The position numbers and the translations under genes were made by a program. Shown in pieces: positions 23,770 to 35,946 of a DNA stretch of 64,000 bases (its first letter is position 1; each line of letters starts with the position of its first letter). The notes beneath the pieces are model-generated. The model searched no databases, was not told where the DNA came from, and worked only from the letters and a program-made list of their open reading frames with translations. The stretch is from Rhyacophila brunnea (Eukaryota; Arthropoda; Insecta; Trichoptera; Rhyacophilidae), in contig JAGYXB010001100.1 of assembly GCA_022495005.1 (NCBI GenBank), forward strand, positions 372,001-436,000. Direction: 5' to 3'.

Positions 23770-24790
23770 ATTCAGACAGTAAATGAAGCATGTTCGAATC
23801 CCATTCGTCCCAGCTTATCTTCTAAGGATTCTTTCTAATTGCAATAGTTCCGATGTTTTTCATTATGATATATTTGTACAATGTTAAGTCGGGTTATTAC
23901 TATGTTATTTAGTTAGGTACCTATTTTATATAACTACTACGAGATAGTATAATATTACTGTCTGAACATATTGACGAGATTTAGCCAGAGCTATGAGAAG
24001 CTCCACAATTTAATGTTTGGTTCCGGTTCATTAAAAAAAGAATATGCTTACAAGTACTTATATTTATAAGCGTCAATACATTTTTGTAAAGATATTTTTA
24101 GTAGTTGGCAGATATTAGCGCCTGTACACGTGCATGGATTTACTGACAGCAAAGTGTGTATTTAAACTATTGTGACAATAACTGTTTACACGTAAAAGTT
24201 CTGACTGTCCCTCCAATCGCATTCTTCAAGAGTAAGTGAGACGCGATGTTGTCATTTTATGTTACCATTTGATAGGTCGTAAAAATCATTTAACCTCAAA
24301 ATGAGTCTCTCCGCGGAGTAGTTCGTTTTTATGCCGGCAGGTTCGCCATTTTCTACTGCGCAGGGGCAGATCGAAAAAATCCCACCTGTCGGATGAAAAT
24401 TCAGAAGCTTCAACAAGCAACTGCAGGATAATACACATTGTTTACACGTACATTTTATTGTTACGGCCGCGATAATAATCCATACACTTGTAAACGAGGT
24501 ATTCTTAATTATTATATTATACTAGCTCACCCGGCAAACGTTGTTCTGCCATATAAATTATTTCTAGTGAATATTTTGGTTGTTAAATAAAAAATAACGA
24601 ATGTATTGTAAGTGTGTGAGGATGGGATCTATGACAGAAAAAGAAATGGAGCGCTGTAGACGATGACCGCCGATAAAAACAAAAAAACACCAACCATTCA
24701 TTTTCTCAATTCAAAATGAGTAATGATGTTCATAATGAATGAATTACATGTGGCGGGATCTCGTTGTTTAATGTTTATGCAATATCTGTC

Positions 24791-26361
24791 TTATCCCTTA
24801 CAGAAAATTAGCGGATATTGGAGAGCGTCGTATGAACGGTGTGTGTCAGCAAGGAACTCCAGATTATTTTTTCTTCTTCGACTCACGATTTCTCGCGTCG
24901 ATGTATGGTCGTCAACCATGATTCCAGCAACGTCGTCAACAACAGGCGCATCGAATCGACGCACGTGCTCTCCTGCTGGTGTTTTATCAGGATTGATGAC
25001 AATAGCGTGATTGTCACTTTGCAATTCGTGCATATGTGATTTGAAGAATTTCAATAATTCATTGTGCTCATTCAAAAGGGCGTCCAGTTTGCCAACGATG
25101 CGCCTATCATTAGGCGAATTTAGTTTATTGTAGCCGCAACGTGCATCCACACGATTGATGTCCTCACCGCCCTTGAAGTAGATTTGTAAAAATGTATGTG
25201 GTTTGTTTGGCATTGGCAGCAATGAGCCTACTTTGTGGTACACTTGGCCTTTGATTTTGAACGTTGAATGGAATTGTTGACCATTGCCGCAGTATTGTGA
25301 ACTATTTCTGTTGCTCCGAACGAAGTCATTTGGAAGCATGAATTGAATGTGCGAATGGACTTCAGGAACAGGTTTGAATCTGGAACCGTGCCGACAGTGA
25401 CGTCCCGTGGGGGTAGGCAGATTGAGTGTCGCTTGGGGGCGGCAAATCGAGGAGAATCATTGGGTATATATAGAAATAGTTACCAAAACTTAGTAATAAC
25501 GGAAATATCTTTCCATTAAAAAATTCAGCTCACTGCTTGGAAATAAAATGTACTAATTGACATAGAAAGTTTAACAGGATTGTATTTTTTGTCGGGTTCG
25601 AGATGTCTAGTTTACTTCCGTTGTCCTTGGACGTCACTTCCTTGATTACCTGCAATGATATGTGCAGATTTACGAATTGTGTGTGAATTATAAGTAGGTA
25701 CATACATACTTATTAATTAATTTATCCAAATACTTCTGCCGGTCGCTCACGAATTTTGAAAGTTGTCAGGCGTATTTTTAAATGTATCTGAAACCGTGGA
25801 CTCGCAATACTGTCTATTGAAGTACAGATGGCATTTAAATTAGATTTAGTGGTATTATATTTTGTGAATAATGTTTGTATACAAGATATTTCTTAGATAT
25901 TGGAGTCATGAAAGGATGATAAAAAATACTTTATAAAAAATGGAGCGGCATTTTGGCGCTGCTTAGGGGCGGCATTTTGTCTAGGGACGTCACTGCGTGC
26001 CGATGAGCAAGCCGTCCAATGGTTCTGGTGGTGTCTCAATTTCTGGTAGTTGCACTTTTCCTAATGCGAAACACATACCGGCTGACTCATGTTTGAATTT
26101 GAGCGCATGACAATGGGGACATTCTTTGTCCATAGTACCAATCAGCACTTTCGGATGAGCGGAATATTCAATTTCTGGCTCGTACTCAAATGCGAGACGA
26201 AGGAACGAAGCAGATGTAAATGCTCGATGTACTTGTTGGCGTTGTCGGTCATTTGCTCGGCGTTGGATTTGTTCGTCTGTTCTTTCTGCTCTACTATTTC
26301 GCATGTTTGTTGCTTTATTCATTTGACGGCCCAAATGGGCCCCCTTGCGTCTTGCTGGCAT
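24791..26361 (-). pseudogene. Helitron replication-protein gene remnant
   Basis: On the minus strand the frame starts at 26361 (MPARRKG) and includes KECPHCHALKFKHESAGMC, typical of the N-terminal part of Helitron polyproteins. The frame is cut after PPEPLDGLLIGT by the hAT insertion at 25395-25995. It then resumes with CFQMTSFG in one frame, and IKGQVYHKVGSLLP, FLQIYFKGGED and THRSYDALQYPLIFCKG in another, so there is a frameshift near 25275. These match the helitron-helicase-like N domain. The Rep catalytic His/Tyr motifs and the helicase are absent because the gene stops at 24791 and only about 270 bp of 3' end follow. Confidence 0.88.
25395..25995. repeat. hAT-like MITE, CAGTGACGTCCC family, inside the Helitron
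   Basis: Perfect 12-bp inverted ends CAGTGACGTCCC/GGGACGTCACTG are flanked by a perfect 8-bp duplication CGTGCCGA (25387-25394 and 25996-26003). Removing it rejoins the Helitron protein frame (GLLIGT then VPDSNLFLKS). The ends also hold GGGGGCGGCA-type repeats. The 601 bp has no coding capacity. Confidence 0.95.
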
Positions 26362-27207
26362 TGTTCACTGTAATACATGCACACAAATAGATAAATTAAA
26401 ATAAATCGTACAAAATTTTGCACGCACTGCGTTGTGATATGCCGAATGAAATGTCAAAATGACGCAATGCTTCTCTTGCATTCTTTTCGGATGTAGCGCC
26501 ATCTGTCATTCAACAACATAAATAATTTCGTTCTGTTTGAAATACGAACGACAAAAATACTAAAATCGCGATTAAAAAATGGGAGGGTGGGGGTAGGAGT
26601 TTGAAAATTTGGGGTTGTAGGTATTTTTTAATGCCAAATAAAAAAAATACAAAAAAAAACTGTCAAAAAAATAAAAGAAAAAATTTTCTGGATAGAGATA
26701 CCCTAATCTAGCGGTATGAAATATACTTAATGACTTATTTTCATACCTAACAAATATACATAAAAAAATTCATAAAAATCGGTCGAGCCGTTTCGAAGGA
26801 GTGCGACCACAAACACCGTGACACGAGATTTATATATATAGATATTGTATTTATATATATAGATTCAGTCGGAAGCCAACAGCGGTGGAGTGAGGTTGTA
26901 CAACTTCGCTTGCGTATTCGTGTCGCTATTCGCCTGGTTACTCGCGAACGGTTATAAATACGGAATACAACAAAAATAATATTGTTTGTAAATGAATTTG
27001 ACAATAAACTCAACATGTGTGGTCCCATGTGATTTTGTCCCATGTGATGATCAGTGCCAGTGCTTGAGAAAAAGTGAAAAATATTTATTGTTGCACGGAT
27101 AGTGCACTTTGTGCGGGGAGTGCGCCAAACGCTGTGAAGCGAGGGTTTGTCCACACTGTTTTTTGTTCACACTGTTGCGCGAATTCCAAGACCGCAAAAA
27201 CAATAAA

Positions 27208-28388
27208 ATGGAAAACACCACAATGGAAGTGAATGAAACCAAAAAAACGAAGAAGAAAAGAAACGATGATGAAGAGGAAGTGGTTGGAGAAAAAGAAGAA
27301 GAATGACAGACGGTGACCTCTGGAAAAAAACCCAGAAGAGACTCTGGGGTCACTCCAAAGGGAAACCAAAACATCGTCATGATAGCGACGGGAAGTAAAA
27401 TTCAATAAAAAGAGTAAAAGTACAGAAAATTTACATTAAAAATTTAAAGACGTACATCCAAGTAGAAGACGAAAAAGAAGCAGATAAAGTGAAACAAGCT
27501 GGAGAACTCAAAGATCTCGGTTTTGTGACCAAAGAGAATGACTCCTGCTCTTATGGAGTAATAAGAAAAGTCGATATTGATATGGACCTCCAAGAACTGC
27601 AAATGGAAATCAAAAGTGATGCAAAAGTAATCAACCTTAAGAGGTTGACAAGAAAAGGTGATACAGGAGAGCTGACAAAGACCTCGTCAGTTAGTATTAA
27701 ATTTGGGGAGAAAATATTGCCGAGAACAATTTACATATATGGAGTCTCTTTTGCTGTATAACCGTATGTATTCAGGGTTATGCAATGCTATAAATGCTGG
27801 CGATATGGGCATATCGCAAACAATTGCGGACGTACAGTAGAAACGTGCCCTAAGTGTGGTGAAAACCACAAAACCTGCGAAAAAAATGAGGAAATTACGT
27901 GCATCAATTGCAAAGGTAACCACGCGGCAAACAGCCAAAAATGCCCAAAGTGGCAAGAGGAAAAGAATTGCAAAGAAGCAATGAAAAAAATGAACATACT
28001 CGTACCTTTCAAGGAAGCAAAAAAAAATATGTTAAATAATAGCTACGCTGACATGTTAAAACAAAAAAAAATCGTAGGAAGAGATGAAAGCGAAACAATA
28101 CAAAAAACTAAGGAAAACAAAAAGAAAGAAGAAGCGGTGGTAGAAGCTTCAGGCTCAACAATAATAGCTACAGGTAGTAGCGTAAAGTCTACAAAAAATA
28201 AGAAAAATTCAAAGGGGAAGACAGAGGTTAACGCGATGGGAGAAATTATGAAAGTCTTGCTGAAAGGGGGAGACTGGCAGCAGATCATTAAACAACTAAT
28301 AATGAAAGCAGTGGACTGGGTATGCAAACAATTCAAAGAAGGACACTTAAAGGAAATTCTAGGGGAGGTTCTGGAGCAAAATGGATAA
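27208..28388 (+). pseudogene. LINE ORF1 (Gag-like, zinc knuckles), broken
   Basis: The start MENTTMEVNE is followed by a Lys/Glu-rich stretch and a stop at 27304-27306. After a frameshift, 27489-28388 is one frame with a single TAA at 27759. Its middle (GVIRKVDIDMDLQELQ, NLKRLTRKG, ILPRTIYIYG) is the conserved core of Jockey/I-type ORF1 proteins. It leads into PYVFRVMQCYKCWRYGHI. Three Cys/His boxes follow (CYKCWRYGHIANNC; CPKCGENH; CINCKGNHAANSQKC), RNA-binding knuckles of such Gag proteins. The C-terminus ends GEVLEQNG and its stop overlaps the ORF2 ATG (ATGGATAA at 28381). Confidence 0.88.
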
Positions 28389-28823
28389 TAAAAACAAATT
28401 AGGATTTTACAATGGAATGCCAGAAGTATGAAGCAAAAAAAGGATGATATAGAACTCTACTTAATAAGACAAAAATTTCAATAGCATTAATCTCAGAGAC
28501 TTGGCTGAGGTCTGAATTAGACTATCTGAAATTCAATGATTACACGATGTATAGAAAAGACAGAGGGGATGGTTACGGAGGAATAGCGATTCTGGTGCAT
28601 AAAACACTGGCGTCTAAAGAAAAGACCCTACAAGGCCTTCAGACTGAACTGGAGGCATGTCAAGTCGAAATCAGAGGGACACAAAAACTAAAAATAGTGA
28701 CAGCAATATATTGTAAACCCAATGTTACCATTCGGAAAAACGCATGGAGCAAGCTCTTCGATCAAATGGGAGAGGGATCAATTATGGGTGGGGATTTAAA
28801 TGCACACCACCCAATGTGGGATC

Positions 28824-29276
28824 TATCACTCCCCTCCATTTTGATATGTGTGGATTTTTCTCAACTGTCACTTTTATTTTTAGTTTTCTTTTTTTATCGT
28901 CTGTATTTGGGATGAAGGTGGATAATTGACACACTGGAATGGTTTCGGAAACGACGAGGTTTATTTGGTGTTAATATATACTATATGGTTACATTTTTTT
29001 AATAATTTTATTCTACGGAGGGCAAAATGTACGCGTTCGCGATTTTGCTGCTTGTCGCGATCTCCGCGCCATCTTGAAAAATCATTCCCAACGGTTTTTT
29101 TTCTTGGGCGAGTTGCATATCTCCAACGGTCAAAGACAATGTTGCCGGCCGACTTATTATACATTATTTAATTATTTTCGCAATCAGCCGTTATTATTTG
29201 TTGGCTTTGATACCGATTCGGGCGTCTCCAGGTACACAAAGACACACCCAAATGGGGACCATACGGGGGTGTCACA
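28824..29276 (-). repeat. Terminal direct repeat (3' LTR if minus strand is sense)
   Basis: It matches 30534-30998 over both flanks but differs strongly in a middle block of about 100 bp (about 29065-29150), where the words ATCTCCGCGCCATCTTG and GGGCGAGTTGCATATC have no counterpart. An AT-rich TTAATATATACTATATGG could hold a TATA box. Confidence 0.88.
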
Positions 29277-29429
29277 AGCGCACCTCTCTGGAAAGGCCCG
29301 AATGGGGATCGGGCCAACTAAGGGCTGATTACGATAGCGTGTGTAACTGGACAGTGCGGTGGCTTGATAAGGGGTGGTTGCGTCTCTAGACGTTGAAGGA
29401 TCGAAGCCCTCACCGGTACGTCGGCGGCC

Positions 29430-29670
29430 GGAGAGACTCGGATGCAGCACTGTAGCATAGTGGTTCGCGGTTCCCGGGCCCACCGTAAAGCTGCTGAGAG
29501 AGGAGGGCGTCGCGCCCAGCCCTCTCAACACCCTCGGACCGTCGGCAAACGGAGAGTTTCGGATGCAGCACTACGCCGCTTTGTGGGCGTAGTGGTTCGC
29601 GGCTCCCAGGCCTACCGTACGGGCGGATGCTGAGAGAGGACGTCGCACCCAGCCTTCCCAACAGCGACCG
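29430..29670. repeat. Two tandem ~121-bp units in the LTR element interior
   Basis: Two G+C-rich units each hold GGAGAG..TCGGATGCAGCAC, TAGTGGTTCGCGG, CC(C/T)ACCGTA and GCTGAGAGAGGA(GG)GCGTCGC-like words, starting at about 29430 and 29551. Function unknown. The open frames across them in several frames look incidental to high G+C. Confidence 0.6.
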
Positions 29671-29862
29671 TCCGAAAATCAGTCGATCCCTCACGAAAGT
29701 GCATACCGGCACATTACTCGACCCCCTTTTTTTGCTCGCTTGCCCTGCCGCGGCTATCGAATTACACGCACTGCACTGATATTATACTAATATAATATGC
29801 GAAAACTTAATTTTATACTTAAAATGGCTTTAAAGTTTATAAAAATAATTTTAAAAATATAT

Positions 29863-29941
29863 CAGGGCCCGAAATGGACCGGAATGCCATTCTGCCTCAT
29901 ACAACTGCTCCGGGTTGTAAAATTTTCCACTTCGAGCACTG
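29863..29941 (+). repeat. 79-bp mini hAT-like MITE inside the LTR element
   Basis: It starts CAGGGCCCGAAATGGACC and ends TTCGAGCACTG. The 8-bp flanks AAATATAT and AAATAACT match 6 of 8. The starting word is shared with the copy at 1536 (minus). This adds a further nesting level to the 24.5-34.4-kb stack. Confidence 0.55.
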
Positions 29942-30533
29942 AAATAACTTAATATACATCGCTTCCAAACACAAAACACTTAAAACTAACTAATCTATGA
30001 TGCTAATGGCTGAGGATGCTGCTTGGCTGCTTTCCGCTGATGGAGGCTGCTTTGCTCAGCTGAAGAAGGCCGCTTTGTAGCTCTCTTCATCATGGTGCAT
30101 CTGGGCCAGGGCTGATTGCAAGGCTCACAGACACGCTGCTGTTGACGAAGAGGGCTCAAGCGGCTGATGATGCAGGGCATTTGATGCCGTTTTCCCTCGT
30201 TGGAGCCAGGGTCTTGCCCGATACACTCGTCCGTGGGCCAAGTTCGCTGGCGGATGCAGTTGGTCGGGAGTACATCGGGAGCCATGACTTCGCAATCCGG
30301 GTGTTTCTGCTCTTTTCTTCACTGGCTTGGCTTTGGCAGCATCCTCTTTCTACTGCTTATTATTATACTTTGTTGAGCGCCACCAGAGGCAAGCCTCTGG
30401 ATGTTTCTTCCTCGCCGTTTCCTATTCCGGTGTTTGGATCTCAGGGTGTGTCCGGGTGAAAGAAATTCCACCTGCTTCTTGATTCCAGACGATCAAAATC
30501 AAGAAGCGTAGTCCCACGTTGACTGGGGCCACT

Positions 30534-30998
30534 TATCACTCCCCTCCATTTTGGTATGTGTGGATTTTTCTCAACTGTCACTTTTATTTTTAGTTTTCTT
30601 TTTTATCGTCTGTATTTGGGATGAAGGTGGATAATTGACACACTGGAATGGTTTCGGAAACGACGAGGTTTATTTGGTGTTAATATATACTATATGGTTA
30701 CATTTTTTATCATTTAATTCTACGGAGCGCAAAATGTACGCGTTCGCGATTTTGCTGCTTGTCGCGATCTGCCCGCCAAAAAAAAAACCGTTGGACTCGC
30801 GAGCTGTGCACAATGCGACGTTGCCATACGTGTTTTTTTTGGACAATGTTGCCGGTCAGATATTATTTATTAGTGGTATTATACATTATTTAATTATTTT
30901 CGCAATCAGCCGTTATTATTTGTTGGCTTTGATACCGATTCGGGCGTCTCCAGGTACACAAAGACACACCCAAATGGGGACCATACGGGGGTGTCACA
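30534..30998 (-). repeat. Terminal direct repeat (5' LTR if minus strand is sense)
   Basis: Ends are TATCACTCCCC and GGGGTGTCACA on the plus strand, like the other repeat. The middle differs (GATCTGCCCGCCAAAAAA, GAGCTGTGCACAATGCG, and an added GATATTATTTATTAGTGG). The rest is nearly identical, which does not fit uniform decay. Confidence 0.88.
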
Positions 30999-33900
30999 GA
31001 TCATATACTTCGAGACGCAAGAGGAAAGGATGTCGCTGACGTATGCCTTGACTCTGACTTAGTAGCGATTAACAATGGACAAAGTACCAGGGTCGCCCCT
31101 TCAAATCAGAGAGGAGCGGCACCGGATATAACATTTATCTCCAATGAGCTGGTACTGGAAACCGATTGCAAAATAGACTCCGATACGATGGGCAGTGACC
31201 ACTTACCCATTATCATCGAGTTTGTGGAAAATCAATGCCAAACAGAAATCATCCCAAGAAGAAATTACCCTAAAGCAAACTGGGAACAATATCGAGAAAT
31301 AATCTCAAATGACATACACAGACTTACAGAACCTACCAGAGATGTACAAGTAGAGTATGATAAATTGGAGGCAATATTGAATAATGGGGCAAATTCAAGC
31401 ATTCCGAGACTCAAAGTATGCAGTCACCCAAACTTTAGACCAAAACCATGGTGGAACTCCGAAGTATCAAAGGCAATCGCTGAGAGAAGGCTTGCCTATA
31501 CTCGCTTCAAAAAATCCAGTTCAACAGAAAACTACCTAGAACTAAAGAAAAAGCAAGCCACGACTCGGAAAGTAATCCTAAAAGCCAAAAGAGAAAGTTG
31601 GAAAGCATTTTGTGACTCCGTCAACTCGGAGACTTCCTACTCAGAAATGTGGAGAAAAATGAGTTTGGTGAAGAGCAAATCGGGAAACAAATTCAAAAAT
31701 CAACTGGATGAAAGCATGGCGTCACTCCTCCTTCAACAACTAGCAAGTAAAAGTGACGAAACGAAGGAAGAAATCGCAGAACAGGAAACATATAATCCTA
31801 ATGATACAATGAATGAAATTCTTACAGTGGCGGAACTAAGATCAGTAACCAAAAATAAAGACACTGCCCCCGGCATGGATGAAGTTTCATATTCCATGAT
31901 CGCTCAGCTGCCAGAGATCAGAAAAAATAAACTAGTGGAGATATTCAACTTAATCATGGAAACCGGCAAAGTCCCTAGGCAATGGAAGGAAACGATGATT
32001 ATCCCAATCTTAAAACCAGGGCGAGACCCTACCCTAGTGTCGTCAGTCAGACCAATTGCACTCATATCATGCATGTGCAAAACGTTCAACCAGATGATTG
32101 CAAGAAGAATCGAATGGTTTGCAGAGAAAAAACAATTATTTCATCACAATACTACGGGATTCAGAAGGCAAAAGTCGACTCTGGAGAACATAGGCAACCT
32201 AAGTACTAGACATCAATGCAGCACAGGTCAAAAACGAAGTAACCCTGACAACATTCCTGGACATCCAGGATGCGTATAATAATGTGCATGTGAAAGAAGT
32301 GTCAAGGGTGTTGAATGAATGGGGAATCGGTGGGAAGATCACTAAATATCTTAAGCAGTATTTAAATGAAAGAAAAATCACCATGTGCATTAATAATGAA
32401 AAGAAGAGTACGGTATGCTCAAGAGGCCTTCCGCAAGGAGACCCCCTATCCCCATTACTATTCAACATTCTTACAACTGACATATTAAAGTTAATAACAA
32501 GGGTCAACATTGTACAATATGCAGATGATTTCGCACTTTTTTGTTCGGAAAAAAGAGTAGATGAATGTCAAAGGTTAATGCAGAAGAGTCTTGACGAAAT
32601 GAAATTATTATTGGAAACGCGAGGCCTCAAAGTAGCTCCCAGCAAAACTAAGGTGGTTCTTTTTGCCAGAGGCAAGAGACAAAACCAGTTTAACTTAAAA
32701 ATCGACGGCACTATAATAGAAAGAGTAGACACTTATAAATTTTTAGGTATGAACCTGGACTATAGACTAACGTGGAAGCATCATATTAGTCATTGCGCGA
32801 ATAGCCTGACACAACCTCTGAACATACTCAAAGTACTGGCGGGAGGTAGGTGGGGCGTACACCCCATTCATATGAGAAGGTTATACACGGCACTCATTAG
32901 AAGCCGATTAGATTACGGGAGCATGTTTTACCACTCCGCTGCCGAAACTAATTCGGTGAGGCTAGACCGCATCCAGTCCAAAGCATTAAGAATATGTGGA
33001 GGCTTTATCAGGACAACACCCATTCACGTGCTCCAAGCGGAACTCAGCGTACCTCCACTGAATGTCAGGAGATGGGCACTGGCTACCAAGACATGGATGA
33101 AGTGGAAATCTATATTAGATAACCCCATATTGGCAAAGGTGAAACTCCTATACGAGCTTGTTGAAAGCAATACATACTATGAGAAAAGAAAGCTCCCTCT
33201 ACTGGTAGGAATCCTAAAAGCCCCAGAAAGTTGGGAGGTATTAAATACAAAATGCCTAGGTATGTATTCGCTGAGGAGGCCAGTTGGTACCTACGACCTC
33301 AGCTCTGTTATCCAACTAGAGGTCAAAGGAATAGACAAACCAAAACGGAGCATAGTATCCGATAAAGGAAGAGAGCGTGTCGAAAAAATGCTGACAGAGA
33401 GGTACGCAGGATGGAACCACCTTTATACAAATGGATCCAAAGATCAGAATAGAGCAGGAGCAGCTCTTGTGATACCAGAAGTAGGTATAAACAAGAGCTG
33501 GAAGCTAAACCCAGTAATACCAATAATGACGGCGGAACTCATCGCGATAAACGAAGCAATTAAATACACTTTAAGCGATGATTTCTCGGCGCAATCCGCT
33601 GTCATTTTAACAGACTCCAAAAGCGCTTTACAACATCTTGCCGCAGCAACTCGCTCACAAAACAGTAAAACCATAGCATACCACATCCTTGACCAGATCG
33701 ACGCCAAGAAAAATAGAGGTGGAGATCTATGCCTTCAATGGATCCCATCGCACATGGGCATTGAGGGAAATGAAAGGGCAGATGATCTGGCAAAGGTAGC
33801 CGGCCATTCAGGGGTACCATATCAGTAGATACCAGAAAACCTGAACTGGAATGAGGCTATAAAGAAAATGTGCCATAGTATGTGGATAGATTTTCACCAT

Positions 33901-34375
33901 AGGGCATCATTAGAAAGGGGGAAATGGAGTAAGTCGATTCTACCAACACCACGAGAGGTGCCCTAGTTTGTAGAGTCTTCTTTGACGAGGAATGAGCTTA
34001 AGTTAATACTGAGGCTAAGAACAGGGCACACCATGGGCAAAAGATTTGATGTCCCCATGGGAAGAAGCGAATCGCAGCTCTGCGATGAATGTCATGTTTT
34101 AGAGGACATTGTACATATAGCACTGCAATGCCCCAAATATGAGGTTCACAGAGTACAGCTGCGAATTGCAGATATCTATGAGAATGTCGACGAATTGAAG
34201 GGTGTCCTGGCGGTGGGTAAGACGGAAGAGCTAGGCAAAATTGTAAAGTTATTTAACAGAATAGGAGTAAGGACCTGATCGACGGATCCCCTTCTAGAAG
34301 AGAAGAGGCGATATGACAGCGAGTCGCAGTCAAAGCCTCGGTAAAATCACAAAAAAAAAAAAATATATAGATATT

Positions 34376-35946
34376 ATATGTACCGTTAAAAAAAATCGGT
34401 TAGGTACATATTCAAACACGCGCGTTAACATGATCATACTCCCTACTTCAGTGTTAGTTTGTCAATTTATGGCTATGGCCGTATGTTGTAGCTTAACCAC
34501 TGAGGAATGCCAAAAGAAATGGCGTATTTCAAAAAATCACTACCTTATTCTTAGGTCAATAATTATTATAAAGCAATCATTATTCGTAGGATGTTTATCA
34601 CACTTGAATGTTCAAAGACATAGATTATAATAAGTATCTTTAGAATTATATGCAAATGTGTTATGCCTGCCCATTTTTTGAATAATAAAATGCCTAATTC
34701 TTGTCAAATTTGGGATCACAGAGATTATCAATATAATTTTTTATCGTAAATATTTCACTATAATAATGTCAACGTAAATTTTACTAATGGTTTTATAAAT
34801 GCGTTTAAAATTAATAAATGTAAAAAATCTTAACACCACTGCACATTGATGTACTGAAATATGACTATATTCTAAAACATTAGAGCGAGAGGTTTAAAAG
34901 AATACTATTTTATGTAATAAAAATACTTTATGCAGTCATCAAATGTTTAAAATAAATATAAAGGATAATAAGGCTTCAAAATTATATAAATAGATTATCT
35001 ACAACGTTTAAGGAATGTCCAGGGTTGTGCTTTGAAAATGCAATAAAAGCTCCATTTTCACCTACGCTGAGCATGTCCCCCCTTAAGAAATAATGGGATC
35101 TCCGAAACCCCGAAAGACTAAAAAAGTTCTCAAGATTCGAAATTAATAGTTTCCTGTAGCGGTTCCGCTTCCAAAATAATTAAAGGGTTTTCAAGGTTAT
35201 AGAGTTTGGCTTCGGTTCCATTTTCTAGCTCTGGTTTAAGCATGTATAATCGTTTCTTAAAGATGGCCGTCACTTTCTAGAAAAATACTTCTTGATTGAT
35301 AGTTGTTAGTTCCAATTATTACTACAGTAAACTATATTTGTCCGTCGAGTTGATAAAATCAATCGAACCGGCCAGTACGAGTGGCTATTAAATATTTAAA
35401 ACTCTACCGTTGAATCGTACTAAACTGTTGAAAAACTCTTCTCTATGATCCGCGAAAGAATAAAATCTAAACTTATGTCCACTCAATCGATTATTAATAC
35501 ATTATAAGAACGTTTAATTTATTATATTTTTGAAGGACGCTCGTTATTGTAAGGTCATGGGAATAGTTTGGGCCTATATAGGGTGGTGCGAAAATAACTT
35601 TCCCGTCCATTTTTCTTATAAATTTGAAATAAACGCAATGTATTCGGATGAAAGCTTAACAAACCAAATGTAGGTGCTGCAGAGATAAGCAGAAAATATG
35701 AGACAAAATTATGATAATTTCATTTTCACATGTTTAAATAATTAATCAATTCGTATCTAAAAACGTTAAAAAGTAAAATATATTATATTTAAAATCAACG
35801 ATAAACCCAAATTTCATATTATTTAATGGATAATTATGACAATTGTTTTTCATTCAAGTTTAGTTTATTATGTTAAGTATTAAGTGTTAAATATTTTTAA
35901 TTGTATCAAATCGAACTTCAATATTATAGTGACCATACCGACAATT
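34376..35946. other. Intron sequence downstream of the LINE
   Basis: No gene or repeat family was recognised. ATATGTACCG after the target duplication would be the original flank of the Helitron/LINE site. The stretches 37562-38295, 38846-39436, 39546-40679 and 42887-43654 are likewise empty as far as I can see. Confidence 0.45.

Larger units (their letters stand above)
24522..26842 (-). mobile_element. Defective Helitron with nested hAT MITE
   Basis: Read on the minus strand it starts TCTATATATATAAATCTCG, continues TGTCACGGTGTTTGTGGTCG, and ends GGCAGAACAACGTTTGCC (hairpin) then GGGTGAGCTAG. The start with TC, an end hairpin plus CTAG, and insertion between A and T fit Helitrons. The termini are those of a Helitron family common in insects. 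It is about 2.3 kb including a 601-bp hAT insertion, so most of the Rep/helicase gene is deleted. A LINE has inserted at its 5' end (26.8 kb). Confidence 0.9.
28824..30998 (-). mobile_element. Short LTR retrotransposon (non-autonomous) inside LINE ORF2
   Basis: The 2,175-bp element has 453- and 465-bp direct terminal repeats around a 1,257-bp interior, flanked by a 4-bp duplication GATC (28820-28823 and 30999-31002). Removing it with one GATC restores the endonuclease frame (PMWDHILRD). The minus strand is the likely sense. The LTR then starts TGTGACACCCC, it is followed by TGGCCCCAGTCAACGTGG (primer-site-like), and an AGAGAGGTG run precedes the other LTR. Four-bp duplications occur in Gypsy elements. 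No gag or pol domain was recognised in the interior. Confidence 0.9.
28381..34278 (+). pseudogene. LINE ORF2 (endonuclease, RT, RNase H, zinc finger), broken
   Basis: The ATG at 28381 overlaps the ORF1 stop. The first 150 bp have frameshifts compared with the copy at 7451. Endonuclease pieces are GGDLNAHHPMW, interrupted at 28823 by the LTR element and resuming at 31002 with HILRDARG, then GSDHLPIIIEF. RT blocks are APGMDEVSYSM, RPIALISCMCKTF, a frameshift near 32205, LPQGDPLSPLLFN and the catalytic YADD box. The RNase H part has YTNGSK, TAELIAI, LTDSKSAL and GNERADDLA; the first catalytic Asp is Asn here. Stops lie at 33826 and 33964. The end holds CDECHVLEDIVHIALQCPKY, the usual C-terminal Cys/His motif. 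Confidence 0.93.
26847..34362 (+). mobile_element. LINE with ORF1, endonuclease, RT and RNase H; split by an LTR element
   Basis: A near full-length non-LTR retrotransposon, about 5.3 kb without the 2.2-kb LTR element inside. The 5' part begins TCAGTCGGAAGCC at 26865. The 3' end is a short UTR plus oligo(A) at about 34350. ATATATAGATATT occurs at 26834-26846 and 34363-34375, giving a 13-bp target duplication that lies across the Helitron terminus; about 18 bases before TCAGTCGG would then be filler. An RNase H domain and a C-terminal CCHC-like finger point to the I/LOA/R1-related groups, but the clade is not settled. Both ORFs are broken. Confidence 0.93.

Noticed and set aside
24723..25039. 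Plus-strand frames across the Helitron gene
   Set aside because: The minus strand has a clear Helitron protein; the plus-strand frames are shadows.
27051..27405. Overlapping minus-strand frames opposite the LINE ORF1 start
   Set aside because: They are the complement of a Lys/Glu-rich coding stretch, which gives Phe/Ser-rich shadows. They hold no domain.
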